The notes beneath the pieces were generated by a model. The model was not told where the DNA came from. It saw nothing but the letters and a program-made list of their open reading frames with translations, and made no database searches. Below are positions 10,472 through 21,792 of a DNA stretch of 64,000 nucleotides, piece by piece. The stretch comes from [Phialemoniopsis] sp. UDSM-2020 (Eukaryota > Ascomycota > Sordariomycetes > Thyridiales > Thyridiaceae). The stretch covers positions 1,984,001-2,048,000 of the forward strand of contig JAEILZ010000006.1 of the NCBI GenBank assembly GCA_018873225.1, given 5' to 3'. Position numbers and translations under genes: made by a program. Positions within the stretch are counted from its first letter, which is position 1. Every line of letters starts with the position of its first letter.

Positions 10472-12868
10472 ATGGAGACCGCGCAACAAGAATCCCGGCC
10501 CGGCCGACGCTTGGATAAAGCCGGCCAGACCCGGACCAGCAGACAGCCCACCACTCGGAAGACCCGCGGCGTGGCCTGCTCCAACTGCCGCGCAAGAAAG
10601 GCATGTACATCTTTCCTCCCCGCGGACTGAGTCCGAGGTTGGTTCTCACCCCCTGGCCATGCTGACCAGGTCCAGGTACGATGCGAGGGTAGCAGGCCCA
10701 CGTGTAAGACCTGCGAGGTCTACAACGACGAATGCAGGTACGACAAGACTCCGCCCATGTCCCAGGTTGCCGCCATGGCGCGGCGCCTGCAGGAAGCCGA
10801 GCGTACCATCGCTGAGCTGCGGCAGGGCGGGTCCTCTGCGTCGGTCTCGACGTCCGCTGGAGATCGCCACCGGAGCGACGCTGAAGCCATGCCTCCTCCA
10901 CCACGCGCTCTGGGCCTTGGTACATCCCCCGGGACGGACTCCGGACTTGCTCCCGGCCCCGCGGGCTTCTCCAGCACGGGATTGTCCATGCACGCACCTG
11001 CGCGCGTCTTTTCGTCAAGTCGAGCCGACGACTCTGGTGATGCCGAACTCAGCGTCGACGAGCACGGCAAGATCCTGTACTATGGCCCAACCTCTGCGGT
11101 GCACGACCCTCCGGGGCCAGACCAAGCCGTCTCGCCGGCCGAGACATGCGTCAGCGGCGTGTCGTCGACGAGGGCCGAGATGCGCTCGTCGCTCGCGGCA
11201 CACGCGACCGAATCTGCTACTTGGGAAGACTTCGCCCTGCGCAGCGCAGCCACACAGACGGGCATCCCGCTACAGCTCATGGCGAGGTTGCTGCACATGC
11301 ACTGGACCTGGATCTCGCCCATGTTCATGTGGGTCTACCGGCCGGCTTTCATCCGTACGTCCGCGAAACACAGCTCTGCTTACATCTCCAAACTCCATAG
11401 CTAACTTCATGCGCTTAGGTGACATGACAACTGGGGGACCGTACTACTCCGAATTCCTACTTACCGTCATGTGCGCTCACGCTGCCAAATATCACGACAA
11501 GCACTATGCCGAGCCCCTGCTAGCGAGAGCAAGAAGCCTACTCGGCGCGGCCATCCAGGAGCCTAGCTCCATCCCTACGGTTCAAGCTCTTTTACAACTC
11601 AGCGCTCGTTCCATCGCCCACGGCACAATATCACAGGCTTGGATATACAGTGGAATTGCTTTCCGGATGGCGAGTGACTTGGGTTTGCAACACAGTGGTC
11701 AAAACATCAAGGGTTTAAAACCAGTCGACCTAGAGATAAGGAGGAGGCTCTACTGGAGCTGTTACTTTTGGGATAAGTCAGTGATATCCCACTACTGTTT
11801 TCATACTGATTCTCTTGGATTTGTCTATTGCTGACGCGAGCTTGGTACCAGAGCAACGAGTCTTTACACAGGGAGGCTACCTGCTGTCACTGAGATGGAC
11901 GAGAGCACTCTAGACTTGCGTAAGTGCAGCATCACTCAGTGCGACTGATCATTGCCGCCTACTGACATCATTAGTCGATGATTACGCCGATGATGATACT
12001 TGGTGTCCAGACTATGGTTCACTTTCTCTGACTCGGCCAATCCACGGCCAGTACCCGCCCATGAAAGGGTACTCGGTGTCTGGCTTTGTCAACGCATGTC
12101 GCCTGGCCATCATCATCAACGATGTCATAGTTCAGCTCTATTCGCGTCGAAGCAGACTCGTCACTGAGGAAGCATTGGGCGACATTCAGTCACGTCTTCT
12201 TCTGTGGCGAGAACGGTCACCCGCGCATTTAAAGTACGATCCTGACAATCTGCCATCGATAAGCCCGCCCCCTCATATTATCTCTCAAAAGTAAGTCCAG
12301 TCTCGTCCTCAATTACCAGCTACTCGTCCCACTGACCGCACCTCACAGCATCTTATATTTCACCACGACAATCCTCGCACATCGGCCCTTCTGGACTGTC
12401 CCTGCGCACTACCAGACGTGCATCGAGGCGGCTAGAAACATCGAGAAACTGGTGCTGTTACTCGAATCCACCTTCGGCCTCGAGAACATCACTTACCTGA
12501 TGGGCTACTGCATCTACACCGGGGCTTCTGCCGTGCTCGAAGAGGCAAAGAACGGACAGGGCATGGACCACCCGACGCTCAAGACATTCTTGCGAGCACT
12601 GAACACAGGCAAGGGCAATTGCCCGTGTCTAGAGCGCAGCCTCCACATCATCATCAAGGGTCTCGGGCGACCGCCTCAACCAAGCATGGTGCAGGACGTG
12701 CCGGGAGAAGTGGACATGAGCATCGCGAACAGCTACATACCGGCGTTTCCGTATCTGGACCCGACCTATCCAGTCAGCTTGGCGATGGACTCGTCTCTTA
12801 GCGTGATGGACATGGATCCTATGGCGGTGTTCAACTTCTCGCCCGACATGCACACCTGGGCTGGGTAG
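10472..12868 (+). CDS. Zn2Cys6 transcription factor with fungal_trans domain
   Basis: A nuclear regulator of about 680 residues. Six exons were read: 10472-10600, 10676-11354, 11419-11776, 11852-11919, 11975-12290 and 12349-12868. The zinc cluster CSNCRARK/VRCEGSRPTCKTCEVYNDEC has the spacing CX2CX6CX6CX2CX6C and is interrupted by intron 1. That intron appears to use a GC donor (AAG|GCATGT, acceptor CCAG at 10675). A short coiled stretch (MARRLQEAERTIAELRQ) follows. The middle-homology domain has AWIYSGIAFRMASDLGLQ and EIRRRLYWSCYFWDK. The overall layout resembles nitrate- or nutrient-regulator TFs. The target is unknown, and the nearest candidate target is not obvious. Confidence 0.88.
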
Positions 12869-13248
12869 CTGTTCAACTCTTATGTTAGCTGACTATCGTG
12901 ACCTCGACTACCACAACGGAGGCGAGTTCCTAACTCTTTTTTTTTCACGATTTCACAGTTCGCATCTAACCTCTTCTCAGGTGAATTATCATACAATCAA
13001 ACTCATCGGCCGGTGGTCCGATTGGTGGCGGAGTTCGCGCGTCGTGACCTGTCCCTAAGCGCCGCCCAGCCGCCCAGCCAACGAGCTGAAAGATCCCAGA
13101 CGCCACACTAGCGACATCTTTTCAGCTGCGATTTACGCATTTCCGTATTTTCTCTTCTCATACTTATTCATGCTTGAACATCGCAACTCCTAGTAGATCT
13201 GATAGGAAATCATCGGACGGAAGGTTATCCCACTACCTATCAGCCACG
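12869..13248. other. Intergenic region
   Basis: 380 bp. It contains the left arm of an inverted repeat (13223-13240), described separately. Otherwise there is no coding signal. Confidence 0.4.
13223..13240 (+). repeat. Left arm of an inverted repeat flanking the BTB gene
   Basis: The core TTATCCCACTACC here recurs inverted at 14189-14204 and again at 38134-38150. It sits 9 bp before the proposed ATG of the BTB gene. Confidence 0.6.
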
Positions 13249-14174
13249 ATGACGCTCGACTACCAGAGGTAAGGCTGATGATCCATGCCTGCGTCTCTAT
13301 GGGCAGTGCCCAGACTGACAGGCCTAGCATCATGTCGTCTCGGCCATTTCGATTTCTCGTCGGGCCAGAGAAGAAAGAGTACACCATGCACGCGACAGCA
13401 GTGGCCAAGCTCTCCGACTCGTTGGATCGCCTCATTAATGGCGAAATGCTCGAGGCCCGCGAGAGCTGCGTCACATGGGAAGAGATGGATGAGCAGACCT
13501 TTGTCCGCTTCAGCCAGTTCGCCTATAAGGGCGACTACACCTCTGCGGTGCCGGTCCGCGTCGCTGCCGACCCACCACCGCCAGCTCCCAAAAAAGAAGA
13601 ACCCCAGACGACAGGGCTATTTGGCGGGGCTCGTCCAGCCCAGAGTGGCTTCGGCGGCTACGGTTCGAACAATCGTCCAACTCCTACCCCGTTGTTTGGG
13701 GGAGTCGCCCAGCCAACGCCACCCAAGAAGACTAAAGGCGAGGAGCTGTGGGCCGCGTACACCGCACGCAAGTTCCTTGAGCCCCGTGCAGGGACCGTGG
13801 GGGTCTTTGCTCGCGGTGAGACGCACGAGTGGACGGAGGTGATGCTCTGCCATGCGCGACTGGCAGTATTCGCCGACTACCACGGCATTGCGTCGCTCGA
13901 GAAGCTGTCGATGCACAAGCTACATTGGACACTGACTGGCTCGTTTGAGCTGTGCACCCAACGAATCGGGGATGTTGTCGCTCTGACTAAGTACGTCTAT
14001 GAGTCAACAGGACCGCGAAACGGCAAGACATACGGCATCCGCGACTTGGTGGTGGGCTTTGTGGTTTGCAATATCGAGACGCTCATGAAGGGGCCCTCGT
14101 TCAGGGAGCTGATCAAGGATTACGGCGAATTTGCTCAGGATCTGGTGGAGTACATGATGAAGAGGATCGAATGA
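13249..14174 (+). CDS. BTB/POZ domain protein
   Basis: A fungal BTB-type protein of about 290 residues. The favoured model has a 20-nt first exon (13249-13268, MTLDYQ), an intron 13269-13321 (GTAAGG...ACAG) and exon 2 from 13322. This removes the stop-free but poorly conserved leader that results from starting at 13278. Starting at the ATG in MSSRPF (13332) is also possible. The BTB core is FRFLVGPEKKEYTMHATAVAKL, LDRLINGEMLEA and FVRFSQFAYKGDY. A Pro/Gly-rich linker (about residues 95-150) separates it from an alpha-helical C-terminal half that lacks a recognisable second domain. BTB proteins act as dimerisation or cullin-adaptor modules. The gene is enclosed by an inverted repeat. Confidence 0.82.
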
Positions 14175-14188
14175 TCCTTTCATACTTG

Positions 14189-14204
14189 GGTAGTGGGATA
14201 ATCC
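14189..14204 (-). repeat. Right arm of the inverted repeat flanking the BTB gene
   Basis: GGTAGTGGGATAATCC is the reverse complement of GGATTATCCCACTACC. It pairs with 13223-13240 except for one extra base. It lies 15 bp after the BTB stop codon. Confidence 0.6.
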
Positions 14205-14578
14205 TTATTGGTCAGTTGATATTTGAGGTACATGCACAAGGAAAGTCGTCAACTATTCCGTCAGCCACTTAAGGCGATGGTTGCAGAGATGCTAGACTCG
14301 ATCTGGTTGTAATATACTATCAACACACCTGAGGACCATGCGTGCGGCGAAGGACAGGACGATCCACCGTATCAAAGGATGGATTTTACTCAGTCAGGTC
14401 ATAAGAATAGCACACGGATGCAAAGGCATTTATGCAAAGGCTGACAAATGCTGGCACAGCCTGCCTCTGGCTTTGGATCGGGTAGCAAGATCTAGCATAA
14501 GAACAAGCAACCTTCATCAATTGCTTTCTAAGTATTTCGACCGCTAGATGAATCTCGCAAGGCCATTAAATCGACGCT
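14205..14578. other. Intergenic region
   Basis: About 370 bp. A small reading frame at 14338-14547 shows no family features and I do not call it a gene. Confidence 0.35.
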
Positions 14579-16027
14579 ATGGAGTCCGTTTCGTCATCAA
14601 CCCTTGGATGGTCTTCGCCACAACCAGACGTCCACACTCGACAACTGGACTGTCTTGAGTCGATGTTCGCGACCATCAGCGGCCTGGCACCGCCGGGCCG
14701 TGAGAACTGGAGTGCGACATCAGCGGTCAAACTTGCATTTCCACCAAATATATCTGATCCGATTGCGTACCTCCGGCGTGCGTGGACTGCCACATTGACA
14801 CTGAACCCGATTCTGACCGCTACCATCTCTGCCCCCAATAGCGAGGGGGCGAAGCGGACCATGACTGTCTCGCCAGAGAACCATGAAATATGGACGAGAG
14901 ATAAGTTCTTTGTGGAGAGCGACGTAAAGACTGCAGAGGAACTCTTCACTTCTGCCCAGGGAAGGACGACCTATGAGGGCATGCACTGGATCCCTGCCTC
15001 CCAGGAAGTTGTCGTCACCCTTTCCCACTTCAAGATCGACGGCATGGGCATACTGAACTTCTGGAGAAGCTTTCTTGACTTTTTGGTGACGTTCATCCGA
15101 GAGGGGTTGCAGGCCGATCTGATCGCGCCGAGCAGCTACTTTCTGCTTCGCAGTGCCGGCGAGCTGCACGGGGCCGCAACTGACGATGAAGCAACGCCTG
15201 CCCACCTACGTGAAGGAGCGGACAGGCTGCTAGGAATGGTCATTCAAGGTTCCCCCTCCATCGGCGTTCCTATGAAACCGGGTGCCGAATCAGACGACAT
15301 CGTCCTTGGCGGCACCAAGCGCTACGCCATTACGCTCAGTGAAGCTGAAACCGCTGCCGTGGTTGAAGCATGCAAATCACTCCAGGTCAGCGAGAAGGCT
15401 ATGTTGCATGCAGCCGTCATCCGCGCCCTCGCAGCTTTCCCTCAGGGCCCACAGATCAAGCACCTGGCGACACTGGTGACGGTCGACTTGCGTCCCTTCT
15501 TCCCACCGCCCTACAACAAAACTACGCACGGCTCGGGCTGCTACACTGTAGCCCATCCAATGCTCATCACCGACGTTGCGACCAAAGATTTTGAGCAGAT
15601 CGTCGCCGAAACGAGCGCTCTGTACAACCTGGACTTTGCCAATCTCGCGTCCGACCCCGATGGCAAGCCCGTTAGCATGCTGGACCTCACAGCACCTTTT
15701 GCGCGCAGGTTCGCTGGCATGCTCTCCATGGCCCCTCCGCCCGGGATGCCGCCACCAACTACGCCCGCCGTAGACGTCGTCGGCACGGTGGAGAACTACA
15801 TACAGCGCGAGTACGACTGCGGGGAGGGGCGGAGGCTAGTCGTGGCGGAGTTCTTTACCACCAGCGAGCAGTTGGCCAAGATGACCCGGTGTCATATCAC
15901 CACATTCAGGGACAAGATGACGATCGCGATGACGTTCAACGAGAGCATGCATGAGGATTCGGTCATAGATGAGTTGTTGCAGAGGGCAAAGGTGGAGCTT
16001 TTCAAGGGCCTTGGAATCAACGAGTAG
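14579..16027 (+). CDS. CoA-dependent acyltransferase, condensation/Tri3-like
   Basis: A single-exon gene of 482 residues. The HXXXDG catalytic motif is SHFKIDGMGI at about residue 150, with VTLSHFKIDG context as in the trichothecene 15-O-acetyltransferase (Tri3) and alcohol-acetyltransferase group. A second structural motif of the fold may be DLRPFFPP at about residue 305. There is no signal peptide or membrane segment, so it is probably cytosolic. Family members acylate secondary alcohols of secondary metabolites with acyl-CoA. No terpene or polyketide synthase is adjacent, and the terpene cyclase lies 30 kb away. Substrate assignment is not possible. Assignment rests on the motif and general resemblance only. 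Confidence 0.65.
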   Translation: MESVSSSTLGWSSPQPDVHTRQLDCLESMFATISGLAPPGRENWSATSAVKLAFPPNISDPIAYLRRAWTATLTLNPILTATISAPNSEGAKRTMTVSPENHEIWTRDKFFVESDVKTAEELFTSAQGRTTYEGMHWIPASQEVVVTLSHFKIDGMGILNFWRSFLDFLVTFIREGLQADLIAPSSYFLLRSAGELHGAATDDEATPAHLREGADRLLGMVIQGSPSIGVPMKPGAESDDIVLGGTKRYAITLSEAETAAVVEACKSLQVSEKAMLHAAVIRALAAFPQGPQIKHLATLVTVDLRPFFPPPYNKTTHGSGCYTVAHPMLITDVATKDFEQIVAETSALYNLDFANLASDPDGKPVSMLDLTAPFARRFAGMLSMAPPPGMPPPTTPAVDVVGTVENYIQREYDCGEGRRLVVAEFFTTSEQLAKMTRCHITTFRDKMTIAMTFNESMHEDSVIDELLQRAKVELFKGLGINE

Positions 16028-16143
16028 ATTCAGGGGGCCAACATATCCAGAATGGGCAAAGCATAAATGGTGATGATTGCTTTTAAACTATGCAGAACTA
16101 CGTACGTTCTTTTACTCGACTGCCAGCAATGATGAACATTCCT

Positions 16144-16911
16144 TTAGCTTGCTGCAGCTAGCTTGGCACTTTCCCACACTTCAATGGCCATGTGAATCTT
16201 GTGCCGATCGGCAACCCCTTTAGGCGTATTCGGGGGGAGTGCGCAGCAGAGAATAACACTGAACCCATGATCCAGTGGCTTGTACTGATGATATGCCATA
16301 TTGCGGACATCGGTCCCGTCTCTGAGAACAGCATAGCCAGCAACTAGTATTGGATAATCTGCGAGACGCTCCACTGGGGCCTTGATGTTGAGGTCTTGGT
16401 GGATGACCATTTCCGATGGACCGCCGTACATTCCGAAGATTTCCGTAATGACCAGTCCCTTGCTGCTTTTCTCGGCGAAGATGTGGTCTGGATTAAGAAG
16501 AGGGTACGTCTCGTCGATCCGATCTAGGCTGTTTGCCATGTGGGCGTTTTCGAGAGTGATGCCCCTGATGGTGAGATGCGTTTGAGCCACCTGCATTGGA
16601 GACTCCGCCGTCATGCCCTCGGCCGCTTTCTTCCACATAGCATCCGACGCGTCGAGTTGGTTGTTGAATAGCTTCCGGAGACGATTGGCCCCAAGATCAC
16701 GGCGAACTGCAATAGACGACTGCCGAGCGGCTTCCACGCTAAGGAGGTCGATATCTCCGTGTGTCAGAGACCGACCGTCTCGATCTATCGATGTACCAAG
16801 GCGTTTGAGCTCATGGAGAATATGCACATGTCGAGCACATTCATAGACTTCTAGTTGTTCTGAGGAGTACGACTGTCCGTCAATGGTGCATTCAAGGGAC
16901 AAGTTAGCCAT
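16144..16911 (-). CDS. Unrecognised 255-residue protein
   Basis: A single exon with start MANLSLECTI at 16911. The protein is soluble, without a signal peptide, membrane segment or metal-binding cluster. The N-terminal half is charged and helical (RHVHILHELKRLG, AVRRDLGANRLRKLF). The C-terminal half looks beta-rich with several glycines (ITEIFGMYGGPSEMVIHQDLNIK). Base composition and codon use match its neighbours, so it is likely real. I do not recognise the family. It converges with the acyltransferase and the two stops are only 116 bp apart. Confidence 0.6.
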   Translation of the reverse strand: MANLSLECTIDGQSYSSEQLEVYECARHVHILHELKRLGTSIDRDGRSLTHGDIDLLSVEAARQSSIAVRRDLGANRLRKLFNNQLDASDAMWKKAAEGMTAESPMQVAQTHLTIRGITLENAHMANSLDRIDETYPLLNPDHIFAEKSSKGLVITEIFGMYGGPSEMVIHQDLNIKAPVERLADYPILVAGYAVLRDGTDVRNMAYHQYKPLDHGFSVILCCALPPNTPKGVADRHKIHMAIEVWESAKLAAAS

Positions 16912-18896
16912 TTTTGCGGTTTGATGATTAATGTGTAGCTGGGCTGCAACTCACATTCTAGAGCTCATGTGCGGAAGGCCTATTAAATAGGTATTGTGTC
17001 ACGCACAGTAGACCCCTTGTATTATTGCAAGCGACTCGATTGTCGGCGGTGATAGGAGGGTGATGGAGTATTGCACGCACCGAGTCCACAGTTACCGGCG
17101 GAAGTAAGTGGAGCCAAGAATCCATCAACAGAGAAACTCACGACCCACGATGGCATCGGTGGATTTAAGTTAAGCTTGTGGGACAGCGAGAAAGAGACCC
17201 CAGGATCCACACTTAGTGTAAACAAGCCTCGGCGGAGTTAAGAGGCAGAACCTTGACAGTCGACGGTTGTGGGATGGATAGAACATGGATGACACATTAC
17301 TCAATGACTCCTGCAACTACGTATAGATGTAGATTTCTGCCTTGCATGAGCCGGATTGCTAAAACATTGAAAGGCGTCAATGACGGGAGTGGACAACCAG
17401 CTCTACCAAAGCCACGACGGTGCTCCTTCACTGAAAGCAATGGGTTGATGTTGTCGCTAACCCGGAGTGCTAGACTAAGGAGATTCAGGGCGAGAGAGCT
17501 CGAGGATCAACTTTCATACTTCATGGCACACCCATTTACCTCTACACTTCAATCTTCAGCAAAACTGAGATCTCGATCTTGTTCATCACCGTCTAGGGCG
17601 GCAGCCACTATTATGCTGTTGCTCCCTCTCAATCGAGAAACTACAGTGAATGAGAAGCAATACTTCAGGCAGACAGACTCGGGTCAGCCCCCTCTCTGAT
17701 GAAAGCTGAACAGACGATGCTCGCCCACACCATAGTTCACCTTAGCCTCTGGGCTCTGCACCAATTTGTGAGACTATTGGATGCATGACCAACTGTCATC
17801 GGTCCCCCTTGGCTAATGACCTTCGCTTTCTGTTCTTCACGGCGCCTCCATCCCGTCTCTGCATATACGCCCCCACACACCACATCGACGCCTATCAGCA
17901 GCGGCATAGCATGCGCAGGTCAAAACGTGGCAAGGTCAGCCCCGAGGCAGACCCTCACCGACTTGCTGACCTATTGTCCAATGTTCGGCATCTTGTCCCT
18001 CAGCTCCGGGCTCTGCCACTATTTTTGTCATGCCCCTCTTGGCCTCTTATTGGCGCATTGTGTCCCGCGTGGCAGCACCATCCTGCATGCGTGGGCGTGG
18101 GTTACATTTGGGCCAAAGGTCAAAGCGGCTGCAGCTGAGACATGCTAAACCCGGTTGGCCCCGCGGAAACGTTGAGCTGGTCCCGAGTTTTCCAGAATAT
18201 TGGCGCCGAGTGCGGGAGCATGATTGAATGATTGCAAGGGGAAGTGCGGGATGTTTCCTGCTCTCATTGATTTTTAAAACAGTACTCATGTATAATTTCT
18301 ATGGAATATAGAGACGCATGAGATTGGCACAGCAAAGCCTCGCTCAACAGACATCCCACCTTGAATACTTCGCTTAGAAGAACTGGTGAAGACAGATCCA
18401 CCCCTGCACAAATCTCTTCCCGTGTCTTCGGCGCACTATCTTTCTTTGCATCAAGGTTATGCTGTTTTGGGTTACATCTCCTATTTGCATGCCTTCCAAC
18501 ACTTCGCCCCTTCCCAGGATTACGCGCTCAGCTAGCCTTCGCTAAACTCTTCTTGCGTAATAGGACTCTGCATGTTCCAATATTGACAGAAGCGCCGAGG
18601 AGCTGGGCGTAGTGGGCTTGTCACGATGTTGCAGTAGGCCGAATATCCCTCATGGCAATCGCGGCTCGTAATATCGAAGGGAGTAATGGCACGCGGTCAC
18701 GATGTCCAGTTCCGTCTTATCCCTCATGGCTATCCCGGCATGCCACATGGCATGGCGTCTGCACACAATCTATCTTGCGTATATATACAGCCTCCCTCCC
18801 ACGGACTCACGCTGGACGGTAGCGAGCAATATTGGTGGTGTAGACTAAAACGCCTCTGATCGTCCCGAGCCGCACCAGCCTGTACGCACAAGCAGC
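16912..18896. other. Long gene-poor interval
   Basis: Nearly 2 kb in which I find no supportable gene on either strand. The small frames at 17253-17699 and 17785-18138 have no signal of function. The right end holds the tyrosinase promoter, including the TATA-like box at 18780-18787. Confidence 0.5.
18780..18787 (+). promoter_or_regulatory. Probable TATA box of the tyrosinase gene
   Basis: TATATATA lies about 110 bp upstream of the ATG at 18897. Confidence 0.5.
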
Positions 18897-20367
18897 ATGT
18901 TAGCGCTGCTCAGCACCCGTCTGTGCGCCATTTGGGCGTTGCTTGCCGCACTGCTATTCGCTCCATCAGTCCGTGCTGCCGCGGCCGTCAAGCGCGACTT
19001 TTCGCAAGGCGAGATTGACAGCGGAGATGCGCTGTCACAGCTGAGCCAACAGGCGCTGGACAGCTCACAAGAGCTGCACAAGAGACTCGTTGCTAGGGGA
19101 GCAAACGGCGGCTGCACGGCCGACAAGATTCAGATTCGAAGAGAATGGTAAGCGCCAAGGATTCTAGAGCAACATCGCACGTCTCGGCTAACAAAGCCCT
19201 AGGCGCACACTGCCTAAGAGCGAGCGAAGAGACTTTATTGCTGCTGTCAAGTGTCTACAGCAGTCTCCAAGTCTTTTTGATCCCGCAATCATCCCGGCTG
19301 CTAAGTCGCTTTGGGATGACTTTGTCGCCATTCATGTTTTCCAGACAGGCAACATCCATCTTACTGTAAGCCTATTGGAATACTGCGGGACTCACAAAGT
19401 CCAAGACTGACATTCGTGAGTAGGCGACATTCCTGACCTGGCATCGTTACTTCACGTGGACGTATGAGCAAAAGCTCCGCAACGTGTGTGGCTATAAGGG
19501 TAAGACACACTCTCTCATCTCAACAGTCTCTTTGTTCAGAGCCACTGACTGCAATCTATAGGCACATTTCCCTACTGGGAATGGGGCCTCGATGTGCAGA
19601 ACCCTGCTGCATCGCCAGTTTTTGATGGCTCAGACACCTCTCTCAGCGGTAATGGCGCCTATTCTCCGCACGAAGGGCTCTGGATCACTCAGTCCTTCAC
19701 TGGCAATCTCTTGAAGCTTCAGCCTGGCACTGGATCTGGCTGCGTTACCCAGGGTCCCTTCAAGGACCTCAAAGTCCGCTTTGGCGCGATTGTCATGCCC
19801 CAATACGGGAACCCCAACTGGACGAGCTCCCCCGACCCCTTCGGAGCAGGCAATGAGAGGTGTCTCAAGCGGGACCTCAACGCGTGGGTGGCGTCAACCT
19901 TCACCACGTTCCGGAACACCACCGAGCTGATCCTCGAGAACAACAACGTGGAGATGTTCCAGGCCATCATGCAAGCCGATGACCGGTACGTGGTTGGCCA
20001 GCTCGGCGTCCACGGCGGCGGACACTACACCATTGGAGGCGACCCAGGTGCCGATCCTTTCATCTCGCCGGGCGACCCGGCATTCTACTTGCACCATGCC
20101 CAGATTGATAGAGTATTCTGGATTTGGCAGATGCTGGACTTTCAGCATAGACAGGTCGGTCCCACTTCATCCCCTGACTGAGGTTACACAAGTATTTCTG
20201 ACACAAGATTGCAGGGCGTCTGGGGTACCGCGACATTACAAAATATGCCGCCGAGTCCGAATGTGACAGTGGAAGATACCATCGACATCTCGCCCCTCAA
20301 TGGGCCTGTGAAGATCAAGGACTTGATGAACACGCTTGGAGGGCCATTTTGCTATGTGTACCTGTGA
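18897..20367 (+). CDS. Secreted tyrosinase (type 3 copper phenol oxidase)
   Basis: An extracellular copper oxidase of about 380 residues that would hydroxylate or oxidise phenols to quinones. Five exons were read: 18897-19147, 19203-19365, 19424-19499, 19562-20154 and 20215-20367. A hydrophobic signal peptide (MLALLSTRLCAIWALLAALL) is followed by a KR site. The CuA ligands are in AIHVFQTGNIHLT and FLTWHRYFTWTYEQ. The CuB ligands are in GVHGGGHYTIGGDPGADPF and DPAFYLHHAQIDRVFWIWQ. FPYWEWGLD is also conserved. It ends soon after the core domain, so there is no long C-terminal extension. It is the short secreted type rather than a cytosolic melanin tyrosinase. Confidence 0.92.
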
Positions 20368-20993
20368 AGTGGGACTTCTGAGGTGTTGAGGCACTTGCCG
20401 GTGCATCCTTGTACATAGACCCAGTCAAACCAAGACATCATCAAAGTCAGGATCGTCTGCCACAACACCTCTTGACGCCGGAAGATCCTCCATGATTTTG
20501 ATTATCCCGATGGAAGATCCTCCGAGTGGAAGACGTCAGAGCTGAAGGCGCCCCTTGCGGATCTTCTGGAAGCGAAGCTTTTTAGTGCCGGATAGCTCCT
20601 GGAATTAGTGGCCCTGGACCCCTGAAAAAGAAGCGTCAGAGGCGTCATAACGAAACGAGCTAGGCATGAACCTTGGAAGACCAAATTTCCAGAACGGAGT
20701 AAACAATACCTGGAACTAGTGCTGGAAGACCAGGCCAATCAAGTAGCCTGTACCAGCTGACAATCTCGATGCCTGGTCCCTTATTTCATCACAGCCCCAG
20801 GACCGTTTCTTGTCTTTGTGCTTTTTAGCAAACCCCGTTTGAAGGGGCGTTTGGTCAAAAAGCCCATCTTTCCTCTCTCGAATTCTCGTCCTTCTTTTGG
20901 TCTTCCTGCACCTTCGCTGAAAATTTCCCCACGACGCCATACTCGCGCAAACACACTCGTTTCATAACAACGCATCAAAAGCCCAATTCCAAG
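20368..20993. other. Intergenic region with short direct repeats
   Basis: 626 bp. GGAAGATCCTCC occurs twice (about 20479 and 20512) and GGAAGACCA twice (about 20669 and 20727). The last 120 bp are pyrimidine-rich, as in many fungal core promoters. Confidence 0.4.
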
Positions 20994-21629
20994 ATGAAGA
21001 CGTCGACATCCCTCGCCCTCATTGGCTTCATCGCCGGCACGGCTGTCGCCAAGACCGACCTGGGTGGCTGCACCAGAACCCAGATCGGCAACACGTACAC
21101 CTACTACCTCCCCGACACGGGCGAGATCTGCTCCCTGCTCGACTGCGGCGGCGGCCGCGCCCCGCCCAAGACCACCGTCCCAGGCTGCCCGCTGTACGAG
21201 GGCACCGAGACCGTGACGCCTAGCTTCCTCCCCGGCTTCGGCAGCGCTGCGACCTCGACCGGCGCCGCCGGCCCGGCTTCTACCTCCGCCGGTAACGACC
21301 AGGCCTCCGCTACCCCGACGCCCACCGGCGACTCGGCGAGCACTACGAGCGGCGCCGGCCAGACTGAGGTCACGAGCACAAACACTTCGGGCGGCTCCCC
21401 GGGTACCACGGTCATCACGGGCACCAAGGAAACGACTACGGGCTCTTCGGGTGGAAGCAACAGCGGAAGCAACGGTGGCAGCAGCTCTGGTGGCAGCGGC
21501 TCCAAGACGACGCAGGGCTCATCCGCCGGTTCCTCATCATCGTCCACGGCCGGCGCTGCCATGATCACGGCTGCTGCAAAGGGTGCTGCTGGCTTGGTTG
21601 CCGGAGCTGTTGCATACCTCGCGTTGTAA
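20994..21629 (+). CDS. GPI-anchored Ser/Thr/Gly-rich cell-wall protein
   Basis: 211 residues in one exon. A signal peptide of about 19 residues ends in TAVA. A short Cys-rich module follows (GGCTRTQIG, GEICSLLDCGGGRAPPKTTVPGCP). This module is shared with a widespread family of small fungal surface proteins that databases often label, without proof, as siderophore-biosynthesis proteins. From residue 85 the chain is low-complexity Ser/Thr/Gly, likely heavily O-glycosylated. The C-terminal AAMITAAAKGAAGLVAGAVAYLAL region is the hydrophobic tail expected for GPI attachment. It probably sits in the plasma membrane or wall. Confidence 0.8.
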   Translation: MKTSTSLALIGFIAGTAVAKTDLGGCTRTQIGNTYTYYLPDTGEICSLLDCGGGRAPPKTTVPGCPLYEGTETVTPSFLPGFGSAATSTGAAGPASTSAGNDQASATPTPTGDSASTTSGAGQTEVTSTNTSGGSPGTTVITGTKETTTGSSGGSNSGSNGGSSSGGSGSKTTQGSSAGSSSSSTAGAAMITAAAKGAAGLVAGAVAYLAL

Positions 21630-21792
21630 GAGACTCGGGTACAAGGACATGGTTAGAAGCATCCGCAAGGACCGACGTTCATAGAATTCGCATCACTCTC
21701 GTTGGCTCAAAAGCCTTGACATGTACGATAACCTAGAAAGACCAAAAGTTTGTATATCAAGAAGCTACACTAGGCAAGTTGGCAAGACTCTG

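Noticed and set aside
10461..11834. A 457-codon open frame overlapping the Zn2Cys6 regulator
   Set aside because: It is Arg/Ser/Pro-rich composition noise in the wrong frame for the first 900 bp. The zinc-cluster and fungal_trans blocks lie in the spliced model.
17253..18148. Small frames of 110-148 codons
   Set aside because: They have no conserved motif, no coherent composition, and are of a length expected by chance in this GC range.
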